Program-made: the position numbers and the translations under genes
Shown: in pieces, positions 26,107 to 38,229 of the stretch
How positions within the stretch are numbered: position 1 is the stretch's first letter
Layout of the letters: every line of letters starts with the position of its first letter
Notes under the pieces: model-generated
What the model saw: the letters and a program-made list of their open reading frames with translations, nothing else
Database searches by the model: none
What the model was told of the DNA's origin: nothing
NCBI GenBank assembly: GCA_018907035.1
Contig: JACCIC010000175.1
Location: 1,022,501 to 1,086,500 of the forward strand
Direction of reading: 5' to 3'
Length of the DNA stretch: 64,000 bases
DNA from: Sycobia sp. Sy_11
Lineage: Eukaryota; Arthropoda; Insecta; Hymenoptera; Epichrysomallidae

Positions 26107-27182
26107 TACGAGGGGAGGTCAATAAGTCCTTAGAAAATCTAAGAGCTGATTTTGTTTTATCGTCAGTTGAAGTAAATAACTTTTGTTTGCTTAAGAAAAT
26201 GGAAAAAAGTGAGTTTAGAGCGGTGATTAAACATTTCTATTTAAAAGGCTTAACAGCAAAAGCAATAAAAGCTGAGTTGGATTCAGTTCATGGCACATCT
26301 GCCCCCGCTTTTGCAACCGTTTACAATTGGATAAATGAATTTAAATGTGGCCGTACATCAAAAGAAGATGAAAATCGTTCAGAACGTCCCGTAGACGCGA
26401 GTACTCCGGAAATGATCGATAAAATCCACGATATTTTACACGATAAGTTGGTTATGAAAAAAATATCTGCGATATGGGTGCCGCGTTTGCTCTCAGCTGA
26501 GAACAAACGCAACCGCGTGGTCTCTTCTAAGGCTTTTTTGGAGCGCATGCATCGTAACTCAGATGAGTTTCTGCGTAGATTAATCACTGTAGATGAAACA
26601 TGGGTACACCACTACACTTCCGAGACGAAAGAACAGTCTAAATAATGGATTATTAAAGGCGAACGGGCTCCAAAGAAGGCAAAGACGGTGAAATCAGCTG
26701 GAAAGATTATGGCTACTTTGTTTTCGGATGCAGGTGGTATTATCCTTATTGACTATTTGGAAAAGGGGCAGACGATTACTGAAAAGTATTATGCGTCATT
26801 ATTAAGTCAGCTACATGAGAAAATAAAAGAAAATCGTCCTCATTTGAAGAAAAAAAAGTTCTCGTTCTCCAGGATAATACACGAGTTCATACGTGCGCAG
26901 TTTTGATGGCTAAAATGCAGGAATTGAGGTTTGAATTGATAGACCATCCACCGTACTCACAAGATCTGGTCCCGAGTGACTTCTCATGTCCAAATTTTAA
27001 AAAATGGCTCAGCGGACAACGGTTTACGTCAAATAAGGAGGTCATCGCTCACACAAATGTTTATTTTGAAAAACTACAACAATCATACTTTTCTGAAGGC
27101 TTAAAAAAATTGGAGATACATCTGTCAAAGTGTATTGACCTAAAAGGAGATTCTTTAGGAATATTTTATTAAGCCCCTCCTT
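26107..27182 (+). mobile_element. Mariner-family transposon, inactivated
   Basis: The left end ACGAGGGGAGGTCAATAAG and the right end read in reverse (GAGGGGCTTAATAA) form imperfect terminal inverted repeats around 26107 and 27180. The transposase (from about 26199, MEKSEFRAVIKHFYLKG) shows helix-turn-helix segments, VPRLLSAENKRNRV, VDETWVHHY (first Asp), QDNTRVHTC (second Asp) and YSQDLVPSDF (third Asp), so the DD34D triad can be read. It is broken by an in-frame TAA at about 26643 (after ETKEQSK) and by a frameshift in the A-run near 26855. It is about 1.07 kb long, somewhat short for a full mariner. Confidence 0.88.
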
Positions 27183-27940
27183 CCTCCTCTTAGTAAGACC
27201 CTTTTGCTCCACTATTTCTATCCAGTCTTACTTCGTTTGCTTTCTTGGCTCTTTTTATATTCATACATGCTCTAAGCTTTTTACTTCTTCACACCATAGT
27301 CCATATTCATTTGTTTCGAACTCCTTGTCTTCATGTTACCTATTGCTCGCTTATGTCGCTAACCAGATTGTATCCTTTCTAACATTTTTCCCGCGGAATC
27401 TTTCTTTCCAGTTCCCGTACTGTCTCCAGAGTTTGTCAGACCATTTATATACGAGAGATAGAGAAAGAAAGATTCAAAGTAATTTAAATATATTATAAGC
27501 GTAGATCAACAAGTAATAAAGTTTGAGATACAAGAGAATCGCTTAATATAGTATGAGTTCATATTCCTTTTCCTTCAGTTAATGTACGCCAGTAAACAAT
27601 AATAAATTACAATATAAAAATATTGTATAAGTATAAGAGCATATGATTATTCAAGTATATCTTAGAAAATAAATATAAATTTATTTATAAACTTTCAAAA
27701 TAACTACGAATAAAACTATTTTTTGAGAAACGGATGATTTTCATTGAGGATACGCTGGTCCCAGTTATTAGATTTTTGCTCGAACAGTAGTTTCTATCAG
27801 AGATGTCAGGCTACACCGACAAATGGTGCATATGTGCTAACGGTTTCACTCGTCCTTTCCCTGATTGGCTCAATCACAAGATGCTTTAAGTTTAAATAAT
27901 CAGGTCATATCATTATACTATTATATGAAGACAAAATGAT
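27183..27940. other. Intergenic, no gene seen
   Basis: Mixed composition without recognisable coding or repeat structure apart from short GA-rich tracts. Confidence 0.4.
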
Positions 27941-27944
27941 GTTA

Positions 27945-28030
27945 CTCTTTGATCTAGTTTAACAAAAAGCTACTGAACCGATTATTCTCAAATTTGAAAT
28001 AGATTTTCTTTCATCATCATAAGGACATAG
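27945..28030 (-). mobile_element. 3' tail fragment of a LINE or SINE (RTE-like)
   Basis: On the minus strand the block AATTTGAGAATAATCGGTTC followed by AGTAGCTTTTTGTTAAAC matches a plus-strand block at about 43570 (AATTTGAGAGCAATCGGTTC, then AGTAG and a T-run). A phrase of this kind, 'ATCGGTTCAGTAGTTT', is characteristic of 3' ends of RTE-type LINEs and derived SINEs in insects. Only the tail is recognisable. Confidence 0.45.
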
Positions 28031-29213
28031 ACTATATTTCATGTTAAAAAAATCTTACTTTATTTAATAAATTATCGATGAACTTCATTCGGTCTAGTAC
28101 TTGTGATCGATGTCGGACATCGTGCACCTAGTAATACTAAAGGTACTAAAGGAAGCAGTACCGTGCATATTTAATACTTAGAGCAGTCAGTTCCATCGCC
28201 GGCCAGTAGGTAGATAATAAGTAAATAAATTCATCCATTAATACCAGACAATTGAAGTCGACAAATCCAACCTTCTGGTTAATGTTCTTATATACACAGG
28301 TGTGATTTTAGTCGTTATTAACTTTTTGGTTCTTCAGGTAAATCTGACACTTTAAGAACTTGGATATTTTTCGAACATTTTCTGAACATTTTCTTATATA
28401 TAGGAAACAGAATTGTATATGACTTATTATATGAGAATGGAACTTTGCTTTTTATCTTACTTCGTAATGTAAATGATAGAGGATAGTCCAAAAGTATCAA
28501 ATCAGCGCCAAATAATTTTGAAAAAGTATATAAGTCATAGACAACAATTATCAGATTTTGTCCTATTTATGTAATTGGTTAGGATAGATTCGATCTCGAC
28601 CATAACCTTATAAAGATTATTTAAATTGAAAGTGAATTTGTTTTAACAAGAATCTAGATTTTGGTACAATTTTATTTAATTAATTGTTTTAAATTAATAT
28701 ATGAAAAGAATTTCGCTTTGAATTTTTTTCTTAAGTACGCGATTGTAAAAGTGTAGGATTTTGTTTGAAAATATTCTTGAAGATAGAATAACTAAAAACT
28801 GGGTACAAAAATCTTATTTATTTCTACGAACTTAAATTAATAAATAAATGATTGGGTTGTCTACATTTTGTTTCTTAAGGAATTTTCTTCGAATAATCAT
28901 TCTAGTAAGCATTTGTGATTGACAAATTATTTCATAAACATTAATGGTTATGGATTATTTCTAAACTTTCAAATTATTCAAACATATAAATAACTCGAAA
29001 AAAAGAAATTTGCAAGGTATTGGGATGTATTGGGTGTACATGAAAGTTTTCAAAATTTATCAAAAGATGGCGTCACCAGTGGATCCCAGGTAGAAATGTC
29101 CGACCTCATGTGTTACATTTGTAATTTGTGTATCTGTTAACAACTTTTCCGCATTATATTTGAGCATTTCTTTCAGTGTCGTTTATTTTAAAGTGCTAGT
29201 AGAAAGAGAGAGG

Positions 29214-29220
<7 letters not shown>
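28031..29220. other. Intergenic, no gene seen
   Basis: AT-rich; the only frames are short and unremarkable. Confidence 0.4.

Positions 29221-29259
<39 letters not shown>
29221..29259. repeat. (GA)n microsatellite
   Basis: An uninterrupted GA run preceded by an imperfect GA-rich tract from about 29202. Confidence 0.95.
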
Positions 29260-29261
<2 letters not shown>

Positions 29262-29379
29262 AGTTTCAATCACGTGAATTTAGTGATGAAGCCCAAGTTA
29301 TCGAGCAGATAAAAGCTTGCGAGTCATATAAAAATAACCTTCTTTATTATTATTACATCCATCGATTTACTGTAGAAAA

Positions 29380-29740
29380 AGGATTCGGAAATAATTCGGA
29401 AATGCACAAGATATCCCACTTGCGCCATTCACCGCACTCCTACACCCTCCATCTTTTGGTCGGCCGATGTATATGAGCAATAAACCGGGAGTTTTTCTTT
29501 CCTTGATTCGTTTCCCATTTCAAATGACGGTCGAGACACTTGGCCTGATCGGTACATTAATAAAAACGGCAGTTATATATAGCCAATTGGAAAAATGCAC
29601 GAATACAATAAAATGCAGCTACAGCCATAAATGTCCCTCTCGATGACAAGAATTTACGGCCCTAATGCGCCGAATTTGAGGTCTGTAATTACCGCGAGCG
29701 AACCGGCAGACTTTTAAGAAAAAGAGCAGCAACTACGTGC
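29380..29740. other. Balanced-composition non-coding islet, possible regulatory block
   Basis: Unlike its AT-rich surroundings, this segment is balanced in base composition, non-repetitive and lacks a usable frame. It contains a CCAAT box (AGCCAATTGG near 29581). Such blocks in insect intergenic DNA are often enhancers. No direct evidence is available here. Confidence 0.25.
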
Positions 29741-29953
29741 TTTTTCCAAAAATCAAGAGAGTTCGACGAAGAATTATTTTTAACATAGTATTAATTACCA
29801 ATTTAGCTATAAGAAAATTAAATATTTCACGTAGCAATAATGATAATTCACTAGAATAGATTACGATAATGGTTAAATATAGATTAATCTATAACGATAA
29901 ATTAATATTAATACATTTTAACAAGTTAAAGTACAATTAATACGTAGCAAGAA

Positions 29954-30226
29954 TTAGTAATAACCGTTGTTTATTTTTATTAAAATATCTTTTAATAAAA
30001 ATAAATTTTTATTAAAAGATATTTTTAATTTTTTGTTAGAACCAATTTTTATTAAAATATCTATAAGATTTGGTAAATTAAAATTTTCCCAATTGCCAGG
30101 AGCATACATATTTATGGGATAAATCGCTTCAACTTCATTATCCTCACTTATCATAGAGGAATTACAATCATGTAATTTCTGACTTGACAAATCATGCATT
30201 TTTATTACTATCTCTACGTGCGCCAT
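29954..30226 (-). CDS. Hypothetical 90-residue open frame
   Basis: The frame starts MAHVEIVIKMHDLSSQKLHD and has fairly protein-like composition through NMYAPGNWENFNLPNLIDIL. The last third comes from a perfect hairpin (29985-30022) rich in A and T, so the C-terminal sequence is probably not conserved. I do not recognise it. It could be a decayed exon or chance. Confidence 0.2.
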   Translation of the reverse strand: MAHVEIVIKMHDLSSQKLHDCNSSMISEDNEVEAIYPINMYAPGNWENFNLPNLIDILIKIGSNKKLKISFNKNLFLLKDILIKINNGYY

Positions 30227-30745
30227 TTACGAGATCTTTCGGTCATAATTTAGTTATAAATTTATTTAATGGTTTACTTTCCTTAACAATTAAAAAAGAT
30301 TATTATCATTCATATAAATGTATTATATTAAAACGAATAGGTTAAAAGTTATAAGGAACTATAATTCATAATGTGTGCCTTATAGTATCTTTTGTTTTTT
30401 TAGAATTAAATTGTATTAATTGTATAAATTTTCTAAAAAAAATTTTTTTAGAATTAAAGTATTATATTTTAGAAATAAGATATCGGCTTGTAAAGAACAT
30501 TTAAGTGCTTTCTAATAGAATATTCAGTAGAATATAAAATTCAAAAATAAAATACATGTATTAAATGACTATATAACATGATATAAGTGAAAGTATACCA
30601 ATTATAACTTAAATTCAAAAAACGGACACTTGTTGCCAAATTTATTCTGATATGGCAGTTTCAATGTCCTTACAATCGCTTTAATGATAAAATAGATTTT
30701 ATTCTATCGAATAGTAAAAACAAATAAATCTGCTTGTGAGAAAAA
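30227..30745. other. Intergenic, no gene seen
   Basis: AT-rich DNA between the hypothetical frame and the 3' end of the peptide gene. Confidence 0.4.
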
Positions 30746-30749
30746 AATA

Positions 30750-30777
30750 TTTATTGATGAGCAAGATACATTTTATT
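30750..30777 (-). terminator. Two polyadenylation signals of the cysteine-rich peptide gene
   Basis: TTTATT at 30772-30777 and 30750-30755 reads AATAAA on the minus strand, 50 and 72 bases past the stop codon. Tandem signals at this spacing support a real transcript. Confidence 0.65.
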
Positions 30778-30826
30778 GACTATTGCACAGGTTCATTGTT
30801 GTTGATTATTGATGGGATTTATTATC

Positions 30827-31063
30827 TTAGCACTGCGGAGCAGGTCCGGTAAAATTGGCGCATCCTGTACATACGCATGCGTTCGACGGACAGCATTTAC
30901 CACCAGTGTTGCCTTCACATATGCATATATGTTGGCAATTGACAGAGGCGTCTGCATTTTTCGAATCGCAAGCACCTGCATACTTTTTGGATGGGCAGTC
31001 AGCCATCATCGCCTCTCCCACGAAAAATACAACGATTGCTAACATTAATATTATACACCTCAT
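30827..31063 (-). CDS. Small secreted cysteine-rich peptide, metallothionein-like Cys spacing
   Basis: A 78-residue single-exon frame. Residues 1-21 form a clear signal peptide: a hydrophobic core IILMLAIVVFFV, then GEAMMA and a likely cut before Asp-Cys. The mature part of about 57 residues has 11 cysteines. The C-terminal half contains the clustered spacing C-x-C, CC, C-x-C and C-x2-C, which recalls metallothioneins, although those are normally cytosolic and lack a signal. One N-glycosylation sequon (NFT) lies near the C terminus. An odd cysteine count suggests a free thiol, metal binding or a covalent dimer. A TATA-like element lies about 60 bases upstream and two AATAAA signals downstream. 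I do not recognise the family; an antimicrobial, venom-gland or haemolymph peptide are all possible. Confidence 0.75.
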   Translation of the reverse strand: MRCIILMLAIVVFFVGEAMMADCPSKKYAGACDSKNADASVNCQHICICEGNTGGKCCPSNACVCTGCANFTGPAPQC

Positions 31064-31121
31064 TTTGATTTCTGTCGTGTATTTCGAATATGAATGGTAT
31101 GAGCACGAGCAAAGTTGCTAA

Positions 31122-31127
31122 CTTATA
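31122..31127 (-). promoter_or_regulatory. TATA-like element of the cysteine-rich peptide gene
   Basis: CTTATA on the plus strand reads TATAAG in the gene's direction. It lies 59 bases upstream of the start codon, leaving room for a start site about 30 bases downstream and a short leader. Confidence 0.45.
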
Positions 31128-31139
31128 CCTCTAGTATCT

Positions 31140-33203
31140 GAAAATCAAAATGTAAGAACAAATTGAAACTTCTGAAATATAACAATTTTCTTTCATAAAC
31201 TATTATTTGAAAAGGATTGGAAGTTAGATTTCAATAATGACCACCATGTAAGTGAAGAATTATTCAAGAATTATTCGTTACTTAAAATAGTGAATTATTT
31301 TTTATAATAATAAATAAAAAACAATTTCCTGAAAAAAATATTATTAAATATATTTCAATGTATGTAGATTTTAGCCAATTAAAAGAAATTTTTTCAAATA
31401 AGTTTGAACATTTCTCGAAAACAAAATTTTTTGTACAAAATGTATTTCTTTGGTAAAGATTGATGCTTTTTCAGATTCTAGTATTAAAAATATTTACAAA
31501 TTGATATTTAAAAAGTTTTTTTTATATTATTTAACGTCACTCTATTTATCCTTCCAAATACCGGTGCTAATCAGCGACGGAGGTCTACGATGTGTTTGTA
31601 AACAAAGGACGTGTAAATTATTACAGAGGTGCTTGTTTCAATTTTGAACTCGAATCACCAAGTTACTAGTTCTTCGCTCGAGCGATCGAGCCCATCGTAG
31701 GCCTCATATTAAAAAAAAAAAGTTATCTCCAATTAATTAAATAAAAAACAAAAAACCAAAATGACAAGACTGGCAGAAAAAAAATTTTCCATTGAAATTT
31801 TTTTAATGTAACATTATTTATAGGCTTAATCAGTAGGTTTTACGTTTATACGTCGTATTTTTGAAATTGGTGTAAAGTAAAAATTTAGGTTCTATTGCCC
31901 TCAAAAATCAACGCGTAATCTATAAGCACTGCTCATGTTTCGTTCAAAATGAATTAACTTCATGAAACAATGTTATCGAATTCCACGAGAGTATTTTTAT
32001 ACAAAAAATGATAAGAAGATTCAGAATTTTAATTTTTAATTATTAATTTTTTTAGTACATTTTGAACAATTTTTGGATTTTTTGATTCGATTTTAAAAAG
32101 ATCAAAAAGTATACCAGATATTCTTTTCCCAAGTCTAACTAATGTTGTTTTACCAAATTTTATTAAATAGTTGCAGAAAAACATTTTTCATTTTTCAAAA
32201 AATTCAAGAGTTATAAAATTATTATAAAAAAATTTATAACGAAAATATGACCAGAATTAACAAAAAAAATTATGGAACCGTTTTCATAACCATTTAGAAT
32301 TTTTGAATTAAAAAAAAGAACTAAATCTGAATATTTAAAAGTTACTCAAAAAATTCTTGAAAATTCATATTAGTTTTTGATTATTTCTAATCTTTTTCTG
32401 TTCCAAATTCTTGTTTGTGAATTTCGTTCATTTTAAATGAAAGAGAGAAAAAAGGTTATCCAGTATTTTTTTGTCTTTTTGTGGCGACGTTGATGACCAC
32501 CATGTTAAATTTAAATGTCAAGCTTATACTATTTTAATGAATGAAGCCGTTGAGCACAGAATTTTCTAGCTAGATTTATCAATAACTGCTTCAATACATG
32601 AATTTAAACTAAAAAAAAAGTTACAGAGTAAAACCAAAAAAAATGTTAAAGAGTATTACATTCTATATAAAAAGCCTTTTAACCCTTTATTTCCCAAAAA
32701 TTACAATATGAATGTTGTATCTGCAAAAGTTTCCAATAAAAAAAAAACGTTTTTTCGGACGTTAACGGGTTAAATTTATTTATTTAAATAATAGTATTTA
32801 AAATATTAATTAATTTTTAAAATTGTTTAAAGTTATCCATAGAACTTACTGGTCAAGCTATTAGGAATTATCTTATACTTACAAAATTCGTAGTGCAGCT
32901 TACACGATGTTAATCAACACTTTGCTTAAAAATTATTTAGATAGCTCCATTTATATACGGATCATATAGCATCGCGTGCAATGCATGGCACGAAATTCGT
33001 GTGAATAGAAACATAAGATATGGCTATAAAATACATGTCTTTACTTATACCTAAAATTTAAATAAGCAATAAATATTTATATTATTAATTTATTTTAACC
33101 AATTAATGATATTTACGACCTTTTTCAAGTTCAAAAATTTTAAATAATAATTACTTGAAACGACTCTATGTATCATTATTTATTATTTTAATTTCTATAC
33201 AAT

Positions 33204-33247
<44 letters not shown>

Positions 33248-33840
33248 TATATTTTTATATGTGTAGAATACTGGTAAAAAAAATTTTTTCGATCAGATTT
33301 GGGCCAAGAAAATTTAACTTTGATGTTTCTTGAGCGTATAATATTTTGTCGATCAGGTATTATCCACCGGTTTTGGTGATTTAATAAGAAAATAAAATAA
33401 ATTACATAAGAAATTACTTATTTATCGTTGTAAGTAATGAAATAGGTGCCCCAATATACAATTTACAGATGGTAAAAAACACTGTCATACGTTTGATATA
33501 TTTAATAAAATTGATCAGACCATCTGAGAACATTTAGTACCGCCGGCAACCGTTGCTTTTAACCAAAACATGCCATGGTCAACATTCAAAATATTATGTT
33601 TTTCTCATAAAATTTAATGCAAATTCTTTAATTCTCTTTCTTTGGAATAGGAAAAAATCGAAAGTCAACCAAAGCACGTCCAAGCCAAATAGTTATCAAA
33701 ATTTAACTGAGCATAATATGTTATAATAAGTTAATTTAAATGTGATTTAAACGGAACGAAATGACATAATGATGTAACTATATGAAGGAATTTTGATGAA
33801 AATATGAACGGTTATATTTACACTCATAAATGCATGAGTG
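31140..33840. other. Long AT-rich intergenic stretch, no gene seen
   Basis: No supported gene. It contains a (TA)n run at 33210-33246 and homopolymer tracts. Parts of 31960-32460 have the texture of the AT-rich dispersed repeats seen at 35.4 and 37.1 kb. Confidence 0.45.
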
Positions 33841-33845
33841 AAATA

Positions 33846-34832
33846 TTAGGTGTACAACTTTGCTTCCGCCGTTTTTATCCGAATTTCGAGGCTTTATTGT
33901 AAAAAACTGGTTATACATTTATAATTCAAAATACTATCCATCGCTAGTTACCACTTTCTCCCATCTTTCGGATCACATACGAATCCCGCGTTGAAAATAT
34001 TGGTAATCTTTTGAAACGGTTCACCAAGCGATCCAATTTTGTACTTCTTCGTAAGACGGGAAGTGCTGGTCAGCCAGGCCGTGTGCAATTGATCGAAACA
34101 AGTGATAAGCTGAGGGAGCAACGTCAGGAGAATACAGCGAGAGGGGTAGAACTTCTCATTTCAACGATTCCAAGTATGTCTTGACCACTTTTGCAACATG
34201 GGGTCGAGTATTGGCATGCTGTAAAATCAGTTTTTTATGTCTATCATTGTATTTCAGTTGTTGTTCTTTCAATGCTCGACTCAAACGCATTCATTGCATT
34301 CGATAACGATCGCCTGTAATTGTTTCAATCGGTTTTAATAACTCATAATACACTACGCCGAGCTGGTCCCACCAAATACCGTGGATGAACTTGGACCCGT
34401 GACTATTCGGTTTGGCCGTAGACGTGGAAGCATGGCCGGGATATTCCCGCGATTTTCTGCGCTTGGCATTATCGTAATGAAACGTTCTCAAATAAAATTG
34501 AACGATTATCGTAATGAATCCTTCGACATCCCTCGGCTTCAACTCGTGCGGCACCCAATTTCCTCGTTTCTGAATCATTCCTATGACTTTCAGGCGTTTT
34601 GTAATGGCTTGTTAGGTCACTCCAAATGATCGTGCCAAATCTTGTTGCGTTTGATATAAGTCTTGATCAACTAATGCCTACAATTCTGCATCTTCAAAAA
34701 TCTTCTCTCTTCCACCGACATGCTGGTCTTCGATGTGAAAATCACCGTTCTTGAAGCGTTGCAACCACTCTAGGCACGTTCCCTCACTAATAGTGGCCCC
34801 ACCATAGGTTTTTGAGAGCATTCGATGAGTAC
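33846..34832 (-). mobile_element. Mariner-family transposon (irritans-like), 5' truncated
   Basis: The 3' terminal repeat at 33846 reads TTAGGTGTACAACTTTGCTT followed by CCGCCG, next to a TA dinucleotide. The head and the CTTCCGCC core are shared with the mariner at 58766. Minus-strand translation upstream of it gives GNWVPHELKPRDVEG, YPGHASTSTAKPNSHGSK, IWWDQLGVVYYELLKPIETI, LILQHANTRPHVAK, YSPDVAPSAYHLFRS and SERWEKVVTSDGYYFEL. In the catalytic core the second Asp is replaced (HAN for HDN), the third block reads PSAYHLF where SDYHLF is usual, and the first block is eroded, so it is inactive. The N-terminal end stops near 34832 and no second terminal repeat was found. Confidence 0.88.
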
Positions 34833-35419
34833 AGGGTATTAAAAATATAAAGTTTTAGTACAAACTATTTGATCTACTCGAGGTTCAAGTCCAGGCAAAT
34901 GAATCCGCAACTCCGTAAAACGGATCCACGCAGCTCTAATGTGTCCTACACGAAACTAGATGCATACAAAAACATATGCAAAAATCTCACTGAGTTCTTC
35001 GGGAGAATTTAGGATCCTTTCCCAATATATATATATAATTAAGAGAATCTTGAATCTTATAATAAATAATTATATTGTAATGCATAAATAGATTCCTAAA
35101 ATTCTTTAATTATCAACAATAATTTATTTTTTTAAAAAGCGAAATAGTAATATTTATGTTAAAATCTTTCCCTTAAATATTTCATTGCCAATTGTGCATT
35201 AATATAGTATGTGCCATTTGTTCGTATACCATTAATAATGCTCTATTTTTTATGATTTTTAAGTCGCTGAATATACATGTTAAATGAATAAACCATTTTT
35301 TAAGTGAAATAAATGGTAAACTGCCGCAAAGCGCTCTTACTCGATTTTACTAAAATTTCGTACATTTATGTCTTTTTGATTGCTGCTTACGAATATCATA
35401 CTGACGTTTGTTGTAAATT
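34833..35419. other. Intergenic, no gene seen
   Basis: No coding character. A short AT-repeat lies near 35024-35036. Confidence 0.4.
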
Positions 35420-35840
35420 TAATTTTCACAGTAAAGTCCATAAAATCCTATAGAAATAATGACTTTTGGAATTGATCTCGGAAAATAAGAAAAATCATGA
35501 AAAAAAATTTATAATTTTTTTTTAATATAAGCGATATTTTTTTAAAAAAATGTAAATATTTCGTCTCTGTTTTCCCTGAAATACGACTTATATATTTATA
35601 TTTTTCAAAAATGCGTTCAAAAGTTTCTGTATTAAGTATTAATACAGAATAAAGAAGTATGAGAACAAAATGTAGACAGGCCGTTACCAAAAACTTTATA
35701 GAACAAAAAAGATATAATTTCATGAGATGTTCAACTGTTCTTTAAAATTTTTTTATTAATTTTTCTTATTTTCCGAGGTAAATGCCGAAAGCCACCATTG
35801 TAATATATGTTTGTACTCACTTCGCCATGAAAATTCAATT
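35420..35840. repeat. Dispersed AT-rich repeat with inverted arms
   Basis: The left arm (about 35425-35530) and the reverse complement of the right arm (about 35730-35840) share AATTTTCA, CTCGGAAAATAAGAAAAAT and the A-rich block after it. The right arm recurs at about 37150-37330 (TTCTTTTCCGAGATAAATACC), and a left-arm-like block at about 42350-42440. This looks like a non-autonomous repeat family of unknown class. Confidence 0.5.
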
Positions 35841-37140
35841 TCTACACCCAAATAAACGTAAGTTTAAAAATCTTCGAACAGGATATATCATTTTAAATTT
35901 TATAAAAATGTGAATTAATAAAAATTTCACAACTGATCTAAGTTGCCAATAAATAAATAAATAATTAAAAATTTAATTTCAAACTAAAATTTTTTTCAAT
36001 ATGCATTTAGGATATTGAACCTTGCAAGCAAAATTGGGTTTTTATTTCCTATGCCTATACAATCCATTATTTATATAATTTTCTTGAAGAAATATTTTTT
36101 CCCAAGTGTATGGATAACCTATACTATTATCGCATTAAATTGAAAATTATTTATTCAGTTAGTTGAATCATTTATAAGTAACTTTATATTTATCTTTTTT
36201 CCTTTGTTAATAAAAATGACAATGCACATCGTAATGAATTCTATCAGTTGAAACAAATTTCAATAAATATAAAGTAAAGGCAGAAGATATGTACACATGT
36301 TCAATTTTTCTGATATCGTAAAAAAGTTCAGTTACCAAACCCTATTTTCTTTCGTCACGATTATCCGGTTTCAATCACGATTCTTATATTTGAAAAAAGG
36401 ATCGAAATCTGTATTCATTGTAAAAAACAAAACATTGTGATGAAAATTTGTACATTTATATTTTTGGAATGTCATAGTGTCTTTTGGTGGAAATGTAATT
36501 TAAATCATAAATTCCATAAAATAAAAGTATTTACTATACTATAATAAAGATTATTCAAAAATTTTTTGAAAAATTCTGAAAAATTTTCAAATATATTTTT
36601 TCAATATTATATCTTATAATTTTCAATTATAACATATTCAAAATAAAATTGTTAGATCTCATTAAAATATATATTTTTGCATCATTCGTGACGTATAGAC
36701 ACTGCTATACAGCTAATGAAGTTTTACACTCAGAATGCTTCTCACTCATTGCAATTTTTTCCCGAAAATAAACTATCTACAGCAAAAATATCTAAAGTAG
36801 AAATATATTATGTGTTTTAGTAGATGTAAAACTTTTATTAAAAACATCTTGCCAAATTCTCAAATATAAATATAAATATAAAAGACAATCTTTTAATATT
36901 GTCATATTCCACACAACATAATGTTTATGCATTTACGTAGTCTTTATGTATGTTACCATAAAAATCCAAACTCTGTTAAAAACTATAACGATATTCGTAA
37001 TTAGGATACCAAAAAAACTAAATTTGCTAATTTTCAGCGAAATCAGATATGTGTGCTTTTTGGAAGTATAGCCAGAAATTCGTCGATTTTCGACGCAACC
37101 CTAGATGAAATTGTTAAATTTTTCTTCAGAAATATTGGTT
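35841..37140. other. Intergenic, no gene seen
   Basis: AT-rich; no domain or repeat I can name. Confidence 0.4.
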
Positions 37141-37149
37141 GTACCAAAA

Positions 37150-37330
37150 AATGAACAGAACATAAAAGATTTACTTTTATGAGATGTATACAACTCTTGT
37201 GATATGTACAATTCCTTTTTGAAATAATTTTTTAAAAATATTCTTCTTTTCCGAGATAAATACCAAAAATCACTATTTTTTATAGTTTTTGTATTGATTT
37301 CATCATAAAAATTAAATTTCAGTAAAAAAC
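37150..37330. repeat. Second copy of the inverted-arm repeat (one arm)
   Basis: Shares with 35690-35840 the blocks CATGAGATGT or TATGAGATGT, TTTTCCGAG, and a CATAAAAATTAAATTTC-like end. Confidence 0.45.
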
Positions 37331-37369
37331 ATGCAGTTCAACCATTTGTTATTGTAGTTATACCATTAT

Positions 37370-37660
37370 TCAACTAGAAAACAGATAATACTTTTTGGCG
37401 GGCTAAATTTGGTGAATATGATGGACGAGGAAGTAATTTGAATCATAATTCATTGATTTTAGCTATCACAACAAAAGACGTATGGGCAGGTACATTATCG
37501 TAGTCAAACAAAATGTTCGTATTTGCCAAGTGAAGTTGTTTATTTTTCACTTCATCCTTCAAACGTTTCAATAATTTTGCATAATATTAACCATTTAAAG
37601 TTTTACCCTTTTTCAGATAATCAGCAATAACTATTCCTTTCGCACCCCAAAAAACGGATC
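37370..37660 (-). pseudogene. Mariner-family transposase fragment (C-terminal catalytic part)
   Basis: The minus strand reads VIADYLKKGKTLNG, then a stop, YYAKLLKRLKDEV, ILFDYDNVPAHTSFVVIAKI (second catalytic block) and LLPRPSYSPNLARQK (third block, altered from YSPDLAP). The pattern resembles the element at 26.1 kb. Both flanks are missing, and the two in-frame stops show decay. Confidence 0.75.
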
Positions 37661-37662
37661 AA

Positions 37663-38064
37663 TTATGTATCCTCAAGCATCCGGAAGTGCGCGCCCTTTT
37701 CTGTATCACGCTCAACAAAGGCATCAAAATGGATTGTGAAACCTAAAAAAGTCACGAAGGCCATTGCCTTGTAAAAACACATAAAATTGATGGCATTCAT
37801 ATCGTCGGTGATGAGCGACACCGCTTCTAAGCTGTGCATTACTTGGGCGATGAGGTAAGCCACGAATCCATGGACTTCTATGATTGATGACTTCTTGATT
37901 TCTTTGACGCTTCTCTCGCACTTCAAATAGGACGGGCCTGACATGGGCCGAACACGGTTTCTCTCTCGTATATGGCTATTTCTTATGATTAAGACACGAG
38001 TACACTTGAAGAATTCACGATATGCCAAAGTCGCCCGTTGTCCAAAATCGCAGTCGTGTTGCAC
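37663..38064 (-). other. Unassigned 133-residue open frame
   Basis: An open minus-strand frame between the mariner fragment and the gypsy pol tail. No domain is recognised. Given both neighbours it is probably part of a decayed retroelement, perhaps the region after pol or an LTR, and not a host gene. Confidence 0.25.
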
Positions 38065-38229
38065 GAACGCAAATACACGCGTTTGATCCTGATCATAGAG
38101 ATTTCGTGGTCCGCGAAGAACTTTGTGATTTACGATTATGCGAAGCTGCGCTTACATCTTTCTTTGAATTCAACGAGTAATTCTCTTAGATACATTTACG
38201 CGATTTCATCATAGGTTTCGGACTCGCGG

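Noticed and set aside
30855..31121. Plus-strand frames opposite the cysteine-rich peptide
   Set aside because: Antisense shadows; the minus-strand frame has the signal peptide, TATA-like element and polyadenylation signals.
34882..34892. GGTTCAAGTCC, a match to a tRNA B box
   Set aside because: The flanking bases do not form a T-arm stem, and no A box or acceptor stem is present.
37081..37140. Possible further transposase sequence upstream of the 37.4 kb mariner fragment
   Set aside because: No conserved motif could be read in any frame.
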